NCBI RefSeq assembly: GCF_035607535.1
Contig: NZ_JAYDZX010000012.1
Coordinates: forward strand, 1-64,000
Reading direction: 5' to 3'
Length of the DNA: 64,000 bases
DNA from: Salinimicrobium sp035607535
GTDB taxonomy: Bacteria; Bacteroidota; Bacteroidia; Flavobacteriales; Flavobacteriaceae
Shown: positions 17,301-24,703 of the stretch, piece by piece
Layout: each line of letters opens with the position of its first letter
Numbering within the stretch: position 1 is the stretch's first letter
Notes under the pieces: model-generated
Seen by the model: the letters and a program-made list of their open reading frames with translations, nothing else
Database searches by the model: none
Told to the model about the DNA's origin: nothing
Translations under genes and position numbers: made by a program

Positions 17301-18030
17301 GCTGCGGCTGAATTAAATTTTCGGATTTGCCAAATTCATTTTTGATCTTCTGATAATCGGTAGCATTGGGAGCAAAATCTCCATACCAAACATAGTCATA
17401 GATGCGGCTTATCTTTTTGAAAATACCCTGAAGTTTCGGATCCTTAATCTCCAGTACATACTCCTCATCGGTCTTGGCAGGATCATATACCACGATCTCA
17501 TTCTGAGATAGCTGCTGAAGTAGATAAAGAAAATGATACCGAACGGCCAGCCGGTAATTTTCAGATGCTACGGCTTTTTCTATCAGTTTTTTAATATCCC
17601 TGGTCTTTATGATCTTTTCTTCTTCCGTAAAATGAATCTCTCCGCTATCCGGGGTTCCAAAAATGTAATTTCCGGGGTTGATTTTTCCGAAGAGATAGAG
17701 AGTGAAAGCCAGCAACAATCCCAGCAGCAGGTATGGCAAAACATCAAGAAAAATGGCAAGCAGGAGAGGAGCTTCGTAGTCACCAAACATCCAATCGAGA
17801 AAACGCTGCCACTGTAGCCTTATGTAGCGCTTGAACTGTGCCCACCAGTGATCTTCGGCTTTAGCTTCGGAATAATCATAATCTGGATCTTCTTTGAAAC
17901 GCTCAATGGTCTCTTCAGAAAAATCAAGTGGTGTCAATTCTTCTTCCGCAGTTTGTAAAGGGAAATTCAGTTCCCCGGCAGAAACCGTAAGACTGATACC
18001 AAGTACAAAAAAGAGGAAGAATTTTATCAT
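17284..18030 (-). CDS. DUF4129 domain membrane protein
   Basis: Encodes 248 aa: a signal-like N-terminus (MIKFFLFFVLGISLTVSAGE), one strong membrane segment (LLLAIFLDVLPYLLLGLLLAFTLYL cut short here: residues about 92-114) and a cytoplasmic C-terminal domain with NYRLAVRYHFLYLLQQLSQ, the hallmark of DUF4129. It belongs to the same MoxR-linked operon, overlapping the DUF4350 gene by 17 bp and lying two bases from the gene before it. Confidence 0.8.
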   Translation of the reverse strand: MIKFFLFFVLGISLTVSAGELNFPLQTAEEELTPLDFSEETIERFKEDPDYDYSEAKAEDHWWAQFKRYIRLQWQRFLDWMFGDYEAPLLLAIFLDVLPYLLLGLLLAFTLYLFGKINPGNYIFGTPDSGEIHFTEEEKIIKTRDIKKLIEKAVASENYRLAVRYHFLYLLQQLSQNEIVVYDPAKTDEEYVLEIKDPKLQGIFKKISRIYDYVWYGDFAPNATDYQKIKNEFGKSENLIQPQHEQSL

Positions 18031-18032
18031 TT

Positions 18033-18896
18033 TTAAGACCCCAGATTTGAGATGCGTTCATAGGTGCCTGTGGCATTCTTCTTTTCATCCAGGTGGTAGT
18101 AAATAAAGGCCGAAGCCACAACTCCTATCACAGAAAGCAGATATTGGAAAACGGAAGAAACGGTGTTGAAAAAGACGTAAACCCAGTCGATAAGATCGGC
18201 AGGATTTGCCACACTGCCTTCATGTGATACTGTTATTGCTTTTATAAAAAAGTAGATCATTAATGGAAACTGGAAGATCATGCCGATAATGTATACCAGC
18301 AGTGTGATTACGAAAAGTGTGAAAAAGGTCATCCACCAGTTGTCTTTTACAAGATTGAAAACATAGCTTATAGAATCTGCTACAGAGGTGCGGGCAAAGA
18401 TCATCATTGCCGGTGCCAGAGACAGAGGCACCCATACATAAGTTCCCGGCAGGACACAGAGCAACAATCCAAAAACAGTTATTATTCCAACAAGCAGCAT
18501 GAGACCCAGCATTTTGCCAAAGTCGTTCTTTACGCCGCGGAAAACTTCTGTATGGTCTACCACTCCCGCATTCCCGATATAGCTCTTTATATAGTGAAGT
18601 ACCGTATTGTAAAGTAGAACATAAAATGCGACAAGGGAAGAGAAAAGAATGAATACGGCGATGAAGAACATATCAATATTCTGTTCGGACGTGTCATTAA
18701 AAAAAGGATTGGATGTAAAGTCCATTCCCAGATAGGAATAGTAGCCAATCGCAAAAATAAGGATTACGAAAACCGGACCTGTGATCTTGAAGATGTCTTT
18801 AAAAAGGGGTTTAAAATTTTGTCTTAGAAATTTAAAGGTATCGGTTATGATATCTCCCAGCTCGCGCTGCTTTCGGAATTCAATTGGTTGGGACAT
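18033..18896 (-). CDS. Polytopic membrane protein in the MoxR operon
   Basis: Encodes 287 aa with about six hydrophobic helices after a short cytoplasmic start (FRKQRELGDIITDTFKFLRQN). It resembles the membrane-domain proteins often labelled DUF975 or glycerophosphodiester-phosphodiesterase membrane domain, but I see no catalytic motif. It overlaps the SpoIIM gene by 17 bp. Its conserved company with MoxR and SpoIIM suggests a membrane-organising role; this is inference. Confidence 0.7.
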   Translation of the reverse strand: MSQPIEFRKQRELGDIITDTFKFLRQNFKPLFKDIFKITGPVFVILIFAIGYYSYLGMDFTSNPFFNDTSEQNIDMFFIAVFILFSSLVAFYVLLYNTVLHYIKSYIGNAGVVDHTEVFRGVKNDFGKMLGLMLLVGIITVFGLLLCVLPGTYVWVPLSLAPAMMIFARTSVADSISYVFNLVKDNWWMTFFTLFVITLLVYIIGMIFQFPLMIYFFIKAITVSHEGSVANPADLIDWVYVFFNTVSSVFQYLLSVIGVVASAFIYYHLDEKKNATGTYERISNLGS

Positions 18897-19851
18897 TTAG
18901 CTGTTGTCTGTGTAAAATGATTGGATAAAAAACGTAGTAAAATAATATGATTCCTAGGGAAGCGGTGATGATAAGGATCGCCAGCCAGTCGGGCATTTCT
19001 GTGTGCCGGGTGACAAAACCTTCGAGAAATCCTGCAATTATAAAAAACGGCACGGTGCTGATCACGATCTTTAACCCGGCTTTTACTCCCCGAACAAAGG
19101 AGGTGAGTCGTGTAAAGGTGCCGGGGAAAAGAATCCCTTTGCCTACCACCAGGCCTGCGCACGCAGCAACAATGATCACCGAGATCTCGATGGTTCCATG
19201 GATCCAGATAGTTCTTACCGACTCCCACAACAAGCCTTTCTCATAGAAAAAATACTGAAAGGAACCGAGCATGATCGCATTCTGCATGATAATGAACAGG
19301 GTTCCCAAACCGCCAAAAATTCCAAAAACAAAGGCCATAAGCGCCACTCTCACGTTATTAATGGTGATTCCCAGAAACATCTCCATCTCTCCCATTTTCT
19401 TATAGACCGCCATGGGATCGTCGTTTGCAATATTGTCCAAAGTCATGTTGACATAGGCGTCGCCAAGAATAGAACGCACAAATGCTCCGTCACTTGCTGC
19501 GGAAAAAGTACCTGCGGCAACAAATAGGGCGAATACCAGAAAAGCCAGTAGCAATTGCTTTTGGTACTGGAAAAATTCCCTTGGAAATTCTTCAGTGAAA
19601 AAAGTGATAAACCTGTTTCGTGGCTCCTTTTTGTTGCGGTAGATCTTTTGATGGGCCCGGGAAGCCAGGCTATTAAGGTAATGCAGGGTATTGCTCTTTG
19701 GATAAAAGGTCTGGGCGTAGCTAAGATGATCTGTCACCTCAAGATACAGGGCAGATAGCTCACCCGGAGAAAGAAGTGCATTATTTTGCAGGGCGCTTTC
19801 AAATCTTTGCCATTTATCCTTATTTTGCTTTACAAAAGCAGCCTCGCGCAT
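18880..19851 (-). CDS. Stage II sporulation protein M (SpoIIM)-like membrane protein
   Basis: Encodes 323 aa: a helical soluble N-terminus (residues 1-85) followed by five or six membrane helices, with NNVRVALMAFVFGIFGGLGT and IWIHGTIEISVIIVAACAGL, which are characteristic of the SpoIIM/DUF95 family. Non-sporulating Bacteroidota carry it beside RDD and MoxR genes. It is the first gene of this six-gene minus-strand operon, 34 bp from the divergent RDD gene, so both promoters must lie in that short gap or inside the coding regions. Confidence 0.85.
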   Translation of the reverse strand: MREAAFVKQNKDKWQRFESALQNNALLSPGELSALYLEVTDHLSYAQTFYPKSNTLHYLNSLASRAHQKIYRNKKEPRNRFITFFTEEFPREFFQYQKQLLLAFLVFALFVAAGTFSAASDGAFVRSILGDAYVNMTLDNIANDDPMAVYKKMGEMEMFLGITINNVRVALMAFVFGIFGGLGTLFIIMQNAIMLGSFQYFFYEKGLLWESVRTIWIHGTIEISVIIVAACAGLVVGKGILFPGTFTRLTSFVRGVKAGLKIVISTVPFFIIAGFLEGFVTRHTEMPDWLAILIITASLGIILFYYVFYPIILHRQQLNVPTN

Positions 19852-19885
19852 TCTTTGCTAGTTTGTTCTCAAAGAAACATATTAA

Positions 19886-20599
19886 ATGGATAATTTTCAA
19901 ATTGAAACTGCCCAAAATATCAGTATTACTCAAAATGCTGCCGGGGTAGGAGAGCGCATCCTGGCGTTTCTTATAGACGGACTCATTATGCTCGCCTATA
20001 TCATACTCGCAGCCTTGCTAATGGGGGGGCTGGAGGGAAATTCCGGTCAGGAATGGCTGTTTATGTCTGTTATTTTACTGCCCTTGCTGCTGTATTACCT
20101 CATTTGGGAAAGTCTGTGGAACGGCCAAACCCCCGGAAAAGCTGCTTTGTACCTTAGGGTGGTAAAGCTGGATGGTTCTAAACCGGCATTTTCAAATTTC
20201 CTGGTACGTTGGCTGCTTAGACTGGTAGATATTACCCTAACCAGTGGAAGTGTGGCTGTAGTAACTATCCTAATGAATGGCAGAGGTCAGAGACTCGGAG
20301 ACCTGGCAGCGGGTACAACTGTAATTTCTGAAAGGGTAAGAACAGGATTAGATAATACTTTACTGGTAAATATTCCCGATGATTATCGCCCGGTCTATCC
20401 CCAGGTTACCATGCTTTCTGATAATGATGTGCAGGAAATCAAAGAGATCTACCGCGCTTCCCTTAGAAATTCAAATTTCAAGGTCATAGGAAAACTTTCT
20501 AACAAGGTTTCAGCTTTACTTCAGGTAAGTCCGCAGGAAACTCCCGTTCAATTTCTAAAGACGGTTCTCAAAGATTACAGTTACTATACGAGACAGTGA
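19886..20599 (+). CDS. RDD family membrane protein
   Basis: Encodes 237 aa. The RDD domain spans residues about 20-150: GERILAFLIDGLIMLAYI (Arg and Asp of the name), a second helix, then NGQTPGKAALYLRVVKLDGS and the third helix with QRLGDLAAGTTVI. The C-terminal 85 residues are soluble. RDD proteins may be ion antiporters or membrane scaffolds. It is divergent from the SpoIIM/MoxR operon and functionally tied to it by conserved neighbourhood. Its stop codon directly abuts the stop of the convergent cyclophilin gene. Confidence 0.9.
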   Translation: MDNFQIETAQNISITQNAAGVGERILAFLIDGLIMLAYIILAALLMGGLEGNSGQEWLFMSVILLPLLLYYLIWESLWNGQTPGKAALYLRVVKLDGSKPAFSNFLVRWLLRLVDITLTSGSVAVVTILMNGRGQRLGDLAAGTTVISERVRTGLDNTLLVNIPDDYRPVYPQVTMLSDNDVQEIKEIYRASLRNSNFKVIGKLSNKVSALLQVSPQETPVQFLKTVLKDYSYYTRQ

Positions 20600-21343
20600 T
20601 CAATCCAGCACTTCCATTTCAATGTGAATGTTTGTCAATGGCCACTCACTTTGATCTGTAGGAACTTTGTTGATCTTATCTACCACATCCATACCCGAGA
20701 TCACCCTCCCAAAAACTGTATGGTCGTTATTTAGATGTGGTGCGCCATCGGGATCCTGCACTATATAGAATTCATATGGAGAAGAAGCCTTACTTATATT
20801 TTGCTCAGCGTATTTTGCGGCTGCCAAAGCACCGCGCACATGAGGGTGGCCGGCATCAAATTCACTGGGGATAAGGAAATCGCCAATATGATGTCTTTTT
20901 TGGTTGGTGTCGGGGTTATCTGAATTTCCTCCCTGGATCACAAAACCGTCGGCTACGCGGTGAAAGAAGGTGCCGTCATAATAATCCTGGTTCACCATAT
21001 ACAGGAAATTTGCCCTGTGTAGGGGAGTATCTCTAAAGAGTTCGACGTCAATATTACCAAAGCGGGTCTTGATGCGAACCCTGTTCTCATCATGGTTTTT
21101 ACCATACTCCAAAAGGAAAGGGATCAATTCTTCCTGCACCAGAAGTGGTCCTTCGCGTTCTTCCTGCTCTTCTTCAGCCTCGACCACTTCTTCAACTATG
21201 GTATTATCAACACTTGCGGAATCGGGTTGTACGGGTTCTTCTAACATGCTTTCCACCTCGTTTTGTGTGGAAGATTGCTTATCTTCACAACTTGCGAGAA
21301 CGGCTGTGGTCACTAATAAAATCAGGAAAAATTTAGATCTCAT
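20600..21343 (-). CDS. Cyclophilin-type peptidylprolyl isomerase lipoprotein
   Basis: Encodes 247 aa. A lipoprotein signal (FFLILLVTTAVLASCED) and an acidic linker (residues about 30-75) precede a cyclophilin domain with NFLYMVNQDYYDGTFFHRV, GFVIQGG and the TVFGRVISGMDVVDKI segment. It catalyses proline cis-trans isomerisation, presumably on proteins in the periplasm. Its ATG overlaps the ATG of the divergent NUDIX gene (CATG at 21341-21344), so its promoter must lie inside that gene. Confidence 0.92.
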   Translation of the reverse strand: MRSKFFLILLVTTAVLASCEDKQSSTQNEVESMLEEPVQPDSASVDNTIVEEVVEAEEEQEEREGPLLVQEELIPFLLEYGKNHDENRVRIKTRFGNIDVELFRDTPLHRANFLYMVNQDYYDGTFFHRVADGFVIQGGNSDNPDTNQKRHHIGDFLIPSEFDAGHPHVRGALAAAKYAEQNISKASSPYEFYIVQDPDGAPHLNNDHTVFGRVISGMDVVDKINKVPTDQSEWPLTNIHIEMEVLD

Positions 21344-21983
21344 GGATTTTCAGGATTTTCTCAAATTAAGTCCGAATTTAAGGAAAATTACGCTTCCGGG
21401 GGAAGAGGCGCACTTTAAATTGGCTCCTATGTTGAGAATGAAGGAACTGGAAAATCTGAATATCGATAGACAGAATCCTAAGCAGGCGGCTGTACTTTCT
21501 GTGTTTTATCCGGGTCCAAAAGGAGAGACAAAGTTCGTGCTGATCCTTAGAAAAACTTACAAGGGAGTTCATTCCAATCAGGTGGGTTTTCCCGGAGGCA
21601 GGGTAGAGGCCGAAGACAGGGATCTCGCACACACAGCCCTACGGGAAACTGAAGAGGAGGTGGGGATTCCACAACATGAAGTTGAAATTGTGAGGGAAAT
21701 GTCCAGGCTCTATATTCCTCCCAGTAATTTTTGGGTGCATCCTTTTATGGGAATTACCAAAAAAACTCCGGTTTTGGTTCCACAGGAAGAAGAAGTGGAG
21801 GCGGTACTGGAGATAAGGCTGGAAGATTTTATGAGTGACTCCTGCTTGATCCAGGAAACCCTTAGTACTTCTTATGCAAAAGAGATCGAAGTCCCGGCTT
21901 TTTTGTTGAATGGCCATGTGGTTTGGGGAGCTACTGCAATGATGTTGAGTGAAATGAAAGAAATCCTAAGGCAGCTGCTGTAA
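21342..21983 (+). CDS. NUDIX hydrolase, CoA pyrophosphatase type
   Basis: Encodes 213 aa. I use the ATG at 21342 because MDFQDFLKLSPNL...LPGEEAHFKLAP is the usual N-terminus of this family; the longer reading runs antisense through the cyclophilin gene. The Nudix box is present (GGRVEAEDRDLAHTALRE, continuing TEEEVGI), with the CoA-type upstream motif VGFPGG. It probably cleaves CoA or its derivatives to phosphopantetheine and adenosine diphosphate parts. Its start codon overlaps that of the opposite gene. Confidence 0.9.
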   Translation: MDFQDFLKLSPNLRKITLPGEEAHFKLAPMLRMKELENLNIDRQNPKQAAVLSVFYPGPKGETKFVLILRKTYKGVHSNQVGFPGGRVEAEDRDLAHTALRETEEEVGIPQHEVEIVREMSRLYIPPSNFWVHPFMGITKKTPVLVPQEEEVEAVLEIRLEDFMSDSCLIQETLSTSYAKEIEVPAFLLNGHVVWGATAMMLSEMKEILRQLL

Positions 21984-21995
21984 GTTTTAAATAAG

Positions 21996-22003
21996 TATCT
22001 TTG
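21996..22003 (+). promoter_or_regulatory. Candidate -7 box for the PlsC gene
   Basis: TATCTTTG matches TAnnTTTG and lies 27 bases before the ATG at 22031, just after the NUDIX stop. No TTG is found at the proper distance upstream, so support is partial. Confidence 0.3.
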
Positions 22004-22030
22004 TTCTTTCTGTAAAATGTAAGGGAACAA

Positions 22031-22834
22031 ATGAGGATATTGAAAAAAAATCCTTTTGGACATTATCTTTTCTTCAAAAAATGGCTGATCCGGATCTTCG
22101 GGGTGCTATCACACAGACGTTACAGGGGCTTCAATGAACTCAAGATCGAAGGATCTGAAATAATTAAGAATCTTCCGGACAACAATGTTCTTTTCGTTTC
22201 AAACCACCAAACCTACTTTGCCGACGTAACAGCCATGTTCCACGTCTTCAATGCTGCATTGAGCGGCAGGGTAGACTCCATTAAAAATGTGGGTTATTTG
22301 TGGCAGCCAAAACTGAACATTTACTATGTGGCGGCTAAGGAAACAATGAACGCAGGTTTCCTGACCCGAATGATGGCCTATGCCGGTGCAGTCTCAGTAG
22401 AAAGGACCTGGAGGGAAAAAGGAAAGGAAGTGCAGCGGGAGGTAAATCCCGACGATCATAAAAATATTGGCATTGCATTAAAAGATGGGTGGGTAATTAC
22501 TTTTCCTCAAGGTACGACCAAGCCTTTCAAACCAATTAGAAAAGGAACAGCCCATATTATAAAACAATACAAGCCGATAGTAATACCTATTGTTATTGAT
22601 GGTTTTAGAAGATCTTTTGATAAAAAGGGACTAAGGATCAGGAAAAAAGGTATTCTACAGAGTTTCCAAATCAAAGAGCCTTTAGTTATTGATTATGAGA
22701 ATGAAACAGTAGAGGAGATCGTCGAAAAGCTGGAATACGCTATCGAGCAACATCCTTCTTTTTTAAAAGTCATTCCACGGGAAGAACTGGAAGCCATGGA
22801 AGCCCTGAACAAGACCAGACAGTGGGAGTACTAA
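22031..22834 (+). CDS. 1-acyl-sn-glycerol-3-phosphate acyltransferase family (PlsC)
   Basis: Encodes 267 aa. The acyltransferase motif I is NHQTYFAD (H-x4-D, about residues 58-65) and motif III is FPQGTTKPF (about 157-165), as in PlsC enzymes. It transfers an acyl chain to lysophosphatidate or a related acceptor at the inner membrane during phospholipid synthesis. It is downstream of the NUDIX gene on the same strand, with its own candidate promoter. The stop is followed within five bases by a heptamer repeat array. Confidence 0.9.
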   Translation: MRILKKNPFGHYLFFKKWLIRIFGVLSHRRYRGFNELKIEGSEIIKNLPDNNVLFVSNHQTYFADVTAMFHVFNAALSGRVDSIKNVGYLWQPKLNIYYVAAKETMNAGFLTRMMAYAGAVSVERTWREKGKEVQREVNPDDHKNIGIALKDGWVITFPQGTTKPFKPIRKGTAHIIKQYKPIVIPIVIDGFRRSFDKKGLRIRKKGILQSFQIKEPLVIDYENETVEEIVEKLEYAIEQHPSFLKVIPREELEAMEALNKTRQWEY

Positions 22835-22839
22835 ATTTC

Positions 22840-22874
22840 ATATTGAATATTTAATATTTTGTATTGAATATTGG
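22840..22874. repeat. Array of five 7-bp repeats
   Basis: ATATTGA, ATATTTA, ATATTTT, GTATTGA and ATATTGG follow one another without gaps. The exact period of seven equals that of the arrays flanking the four-helix-bundle genes near 42 and 43.7 kb, but no such gene lies here. The next 60 bases (about 22875-22933) look like conserved noncoding sequence rather than a gene. Confidence 0.7.
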
Positions 22875-22933
22875 GGTTTTTTCCATTGGGAGCGCACAAT
22901 ATGCTGTGCCTGTGCCCCCGATTCTGAAGTGCT

Positions 22934-22952
22934 TCAAAAATGGCATTTTTGA
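22934..22952. repeat. 19-bp palindrome TCAAAAATGgCATTTTTGA
   Basis: Perfect 9-bp arms around one central base. It is the best-preserved member of the family also seen at 112-130, 49877-49895 and 59794-59814. It sits between a heptamer array and the convergent small membrane gene. Confidence 0.6.
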
Positions 22953-22990
22953 CAGGCTTTATTCCAGCTTTATTGCAAACAATATCTGCA

Positions 22991-23437
22991 CTACTTTTCA
23001 ATAAAATTGAGAACCCGCCCTTCTTTTTCAGCTCTTTTGTCAAGGCTGGCTCCAAAGAAGCTGCCAATGGCCATTCCTACAGGTAGGCCTATAGCAATAA
23101 AGGCAATATTGCCGGTAAGGAGGTAAATCACTACTCCAATAGGAATTCCAATAGCAGTCATTCCGAGCGGAAGTCCCAAACTCGTGTAGTAGTGCTGAGA
23201 AACCAGCCTATATTCTTTTTCAAGGTGTTTTAAAATGTCATTTTTGGCAGCTCTTATTTTTTTGTGCTGCAAATTCGAATCAGGCGGCAATGAATTCAGT
23301 CTCTCAATTTTCCCGTTAATCGTATTAATTGTGGCTTCAGACAAATCTCTCTCTCGTAAATTATCTAGAAGGGAATTGAATTCAATAACTACAGGTTTCG
23401 CTTTGTCTTTATCAATGTTTAAAGTTTTTATCAGCAT
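22991..23437 (-). CDS. Small glycine-rich membrane protein, third gene of an ECF operon
   Basis: Encodes 148 aa. The first 90 residues are hydrophilic and helical (LNIDKDKAKPVVIEFNSLLD). They are followed by two glycine-rich membrane helices (LPLGMTAIGIPIGVVIYLL and IAFIAIGLPVGMAIGSFFGA) and a basic tail. No known family is recognised. Three bases separate it from the preceding four-helix membrane protein, so it belongs to the sigma factor operon. Confidence 0.7.
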   Translation of the reverse strand: MLIKTLNIDKDKAKPVVIEFNSLLDNLRERDLSEATINTINGKIERLNSLPPDSNLQHKKIRAAKNDILKHLEKEYRLVSQHYYTSLGLPLGMTAIGIPIGVVIYLLTGNIAFIAIGLPVGMAIGSFFGASLDKRAEKEGRVLNFIEK

Positions 23438-23440
23438 AAT

Positions 23441-24079
23441 CTAGATTTCCAATTTCTTCAGTTCCTTATAATTCTTCTTCAGCCTTTTTAGCAGAATTCC
23501 ATAGATCAATCTGTAGAACAGCCAGAGTGCAAGAAGAAAAATAGCGAGAATAATTAACCCGGCAACTGTGAATTTCACCCACTGCAGGGTGTCAAAAGTG
23601 TATTTTGAAACATCTTCTACCTGCTCTACCACCTGGTGATTTTGTATAGTGAAATATGCAATAACAACAGAATACAAACCTGTAGAAATCAAGATATAGG
23701 CAATGTAAGTTTTCACAGTTCTTCTGGTCCTTAGAATATTGTGCATTAAAGTAGCAGCATCGTCTGTACTGGAGATCCTTCTGTAATTGCGGTAAAAACA
23801 GTAAATAAAATAGAATGTTATGAGGTAGCTTACAATATAAATATAGATTGTTGCCTGTTTAAGGTGTATCTGTTCCATTTGCTCCCAATAGCTGGAATCG
23901 GCCATGAAAATATTGAGCAGGCTGGAAAGGAGCAGCTCTATAATGCTTATAACGAAGATCCATTTGACTATAGAAGATGATTTCTTCCATATCATCTTAT
24001 AGATATCGTCATAGGACAGCTTCGGAAGGTTTTCTTCCTGCTTTTTCCAGTTTTGTTTTAAAAATTCCAGTTCATCCAT
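23441..24079 (-). CDS. Four-helix membrane protein, possible anti-sigma partner
   Basis: Encodes 212 aa. A cytoplasmic N-terminus (MDELEFLKQNWKKQEENLP) precedes four membrane helices at about residues 38-60, 75-95, 122-143 and 165-190, then a basic tail. The N-terminus resembles proteins that regularly follow an ECF sigma gene in Flavobacteriia. The nine-base gap from the sigma gene supports co-expression, and a role as membrane anti-sigma factor is plausible but unproven. Confidence 0.75.
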   Translation of the reverse strand: MDELEFLKQNWKKQEENLPKLSYDDIYKMIWKKSSSIVKWIFVISIIELLLSSLLNIFMADSSYWEQMEQIHLKQATIYIYIVSYLITFYFIYCFYRNYRRISSTDDAATLMHNILRTRRTVKTYIAYILISTGLYSVVIAYFTIQNHQVVEQVEDVSKYTFDTLQWVKFTVAGLIILAIFLLALWLFYRLIYGILLKRLKKNYKELKKLEI

Positions 24080-24088
24080 GTGGTAGGT

Positions 24089-24583
24089 CTACGGATTTAT
24101 TATGTTCTTAAGGGCTTTTTTGATCCTGTTCATCTTCACTCTCGCATTCACTTCAGATATCCCCAGGGTATCAGAAATTTCTTTGTATGATTGATCCTCC
24201 AGGTACAAAAATACCAATGCCTTGTCAATATCATTTAACTCTTTAACCGCCTTATACATTAATTTAAGCTGTTGCTCTATCTCGTCGTTATATACCTCTG
24301 CTTTGATCTTAAAGCTTACTTCGTCATAATCCTGCGTGTGCAGGTCCTTTTTTGATTTTCTATAGAGGGTAATAGCTGTGTTGAGCGCGACCCGGTACAT
24401 CCAGGTACTAAATTTTGAGTCACCTCTAAACTTTGGGTAGGCATTCCAAAGCTGAATAGTGATCTCCTGGAACAGATCATTGTGCGAGTCCTGGTCATTT
24501 GTGTACATGCGGCATATCTTGTGCACAATATTCTGGTGCTTTTCAAGATTGCTTACAAATTCATGTTCCAGTTCTTTCTTCAA
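24089..24583 (-). CDS. ECF-type RNA polymerase sigma factor
   Basis: Encodes 164 aa. Region 2 is visible as NDLFQEITIQLWNAYPKFRG followed by STWMYRVALNTAITLYRK, and region 4 as LYLEDQSYKEISDTLGISEV followed by a recognition helix with RIKKAL. There is no sigma region 3 or 1.1. It directs RNA polymerase to a small regulon, probably in answer to an envelope signal passed by the next gene's membrane product. It is the first gene of a three-gene operon. Confidence 0.93.
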   Translation of the reverse strand: MKKELEHEFVSNLEKHQNIVHKICRMYTNDQDSHNDLFQEITIQLWNAYPKFRGDSKFSTWMYRVALNTAITLYRKSKKDLHTQDYDEVSFKIKAEVYNDEIEQQLKLMYKAVKELNDIDKALVFLYLEDQSYKEISDTLGISEVNARVKMNRIKKALKNIINP

Positions 24584-24677
24584 AATAATGTTTAGACTTC
24601 TATAAGTAGCGAATTTATAGTACTTGTTACAATTCCCTTAAAGTTTCTTTATCTTCTTTTTTCTTTTGGGAAAGTTC

Positions 24678-24685
24678 TAACTTTG
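24678..24685 (+). promoter_or_regulatory. Candidate -7 box for the NADH dehydrogenase gene
   Basis: TAACTTTG fits TAnnTTTG exactly, 18 bases ahead of the ATG at 24704. No correctly spaced TTG is seen. Confidence 0.35.
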
Positions 24686-24703
24686 GAACAAACCAAGCTT
24701 AAG

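Noticed and set aside
21069..21341. Longer start for the NUDIX protein
   Set aside because: The extra 91 residues are low-complexity antisense of the cyclophilin's acidic linker; the family N-terminus begins at 21342.
22831..23067. Minus-strand open frame of 78 codons
   Set aside because: Its end is written by the heptamer array and its start overlaps the small membrane protein gene in another frame; best explained as repeat sequence.
23228..23252. AAAATGTCATTTTTGG as another palindrome copy
   Set aside because: It lies inside a coding region and is only partly symmetric; kept out of the family.
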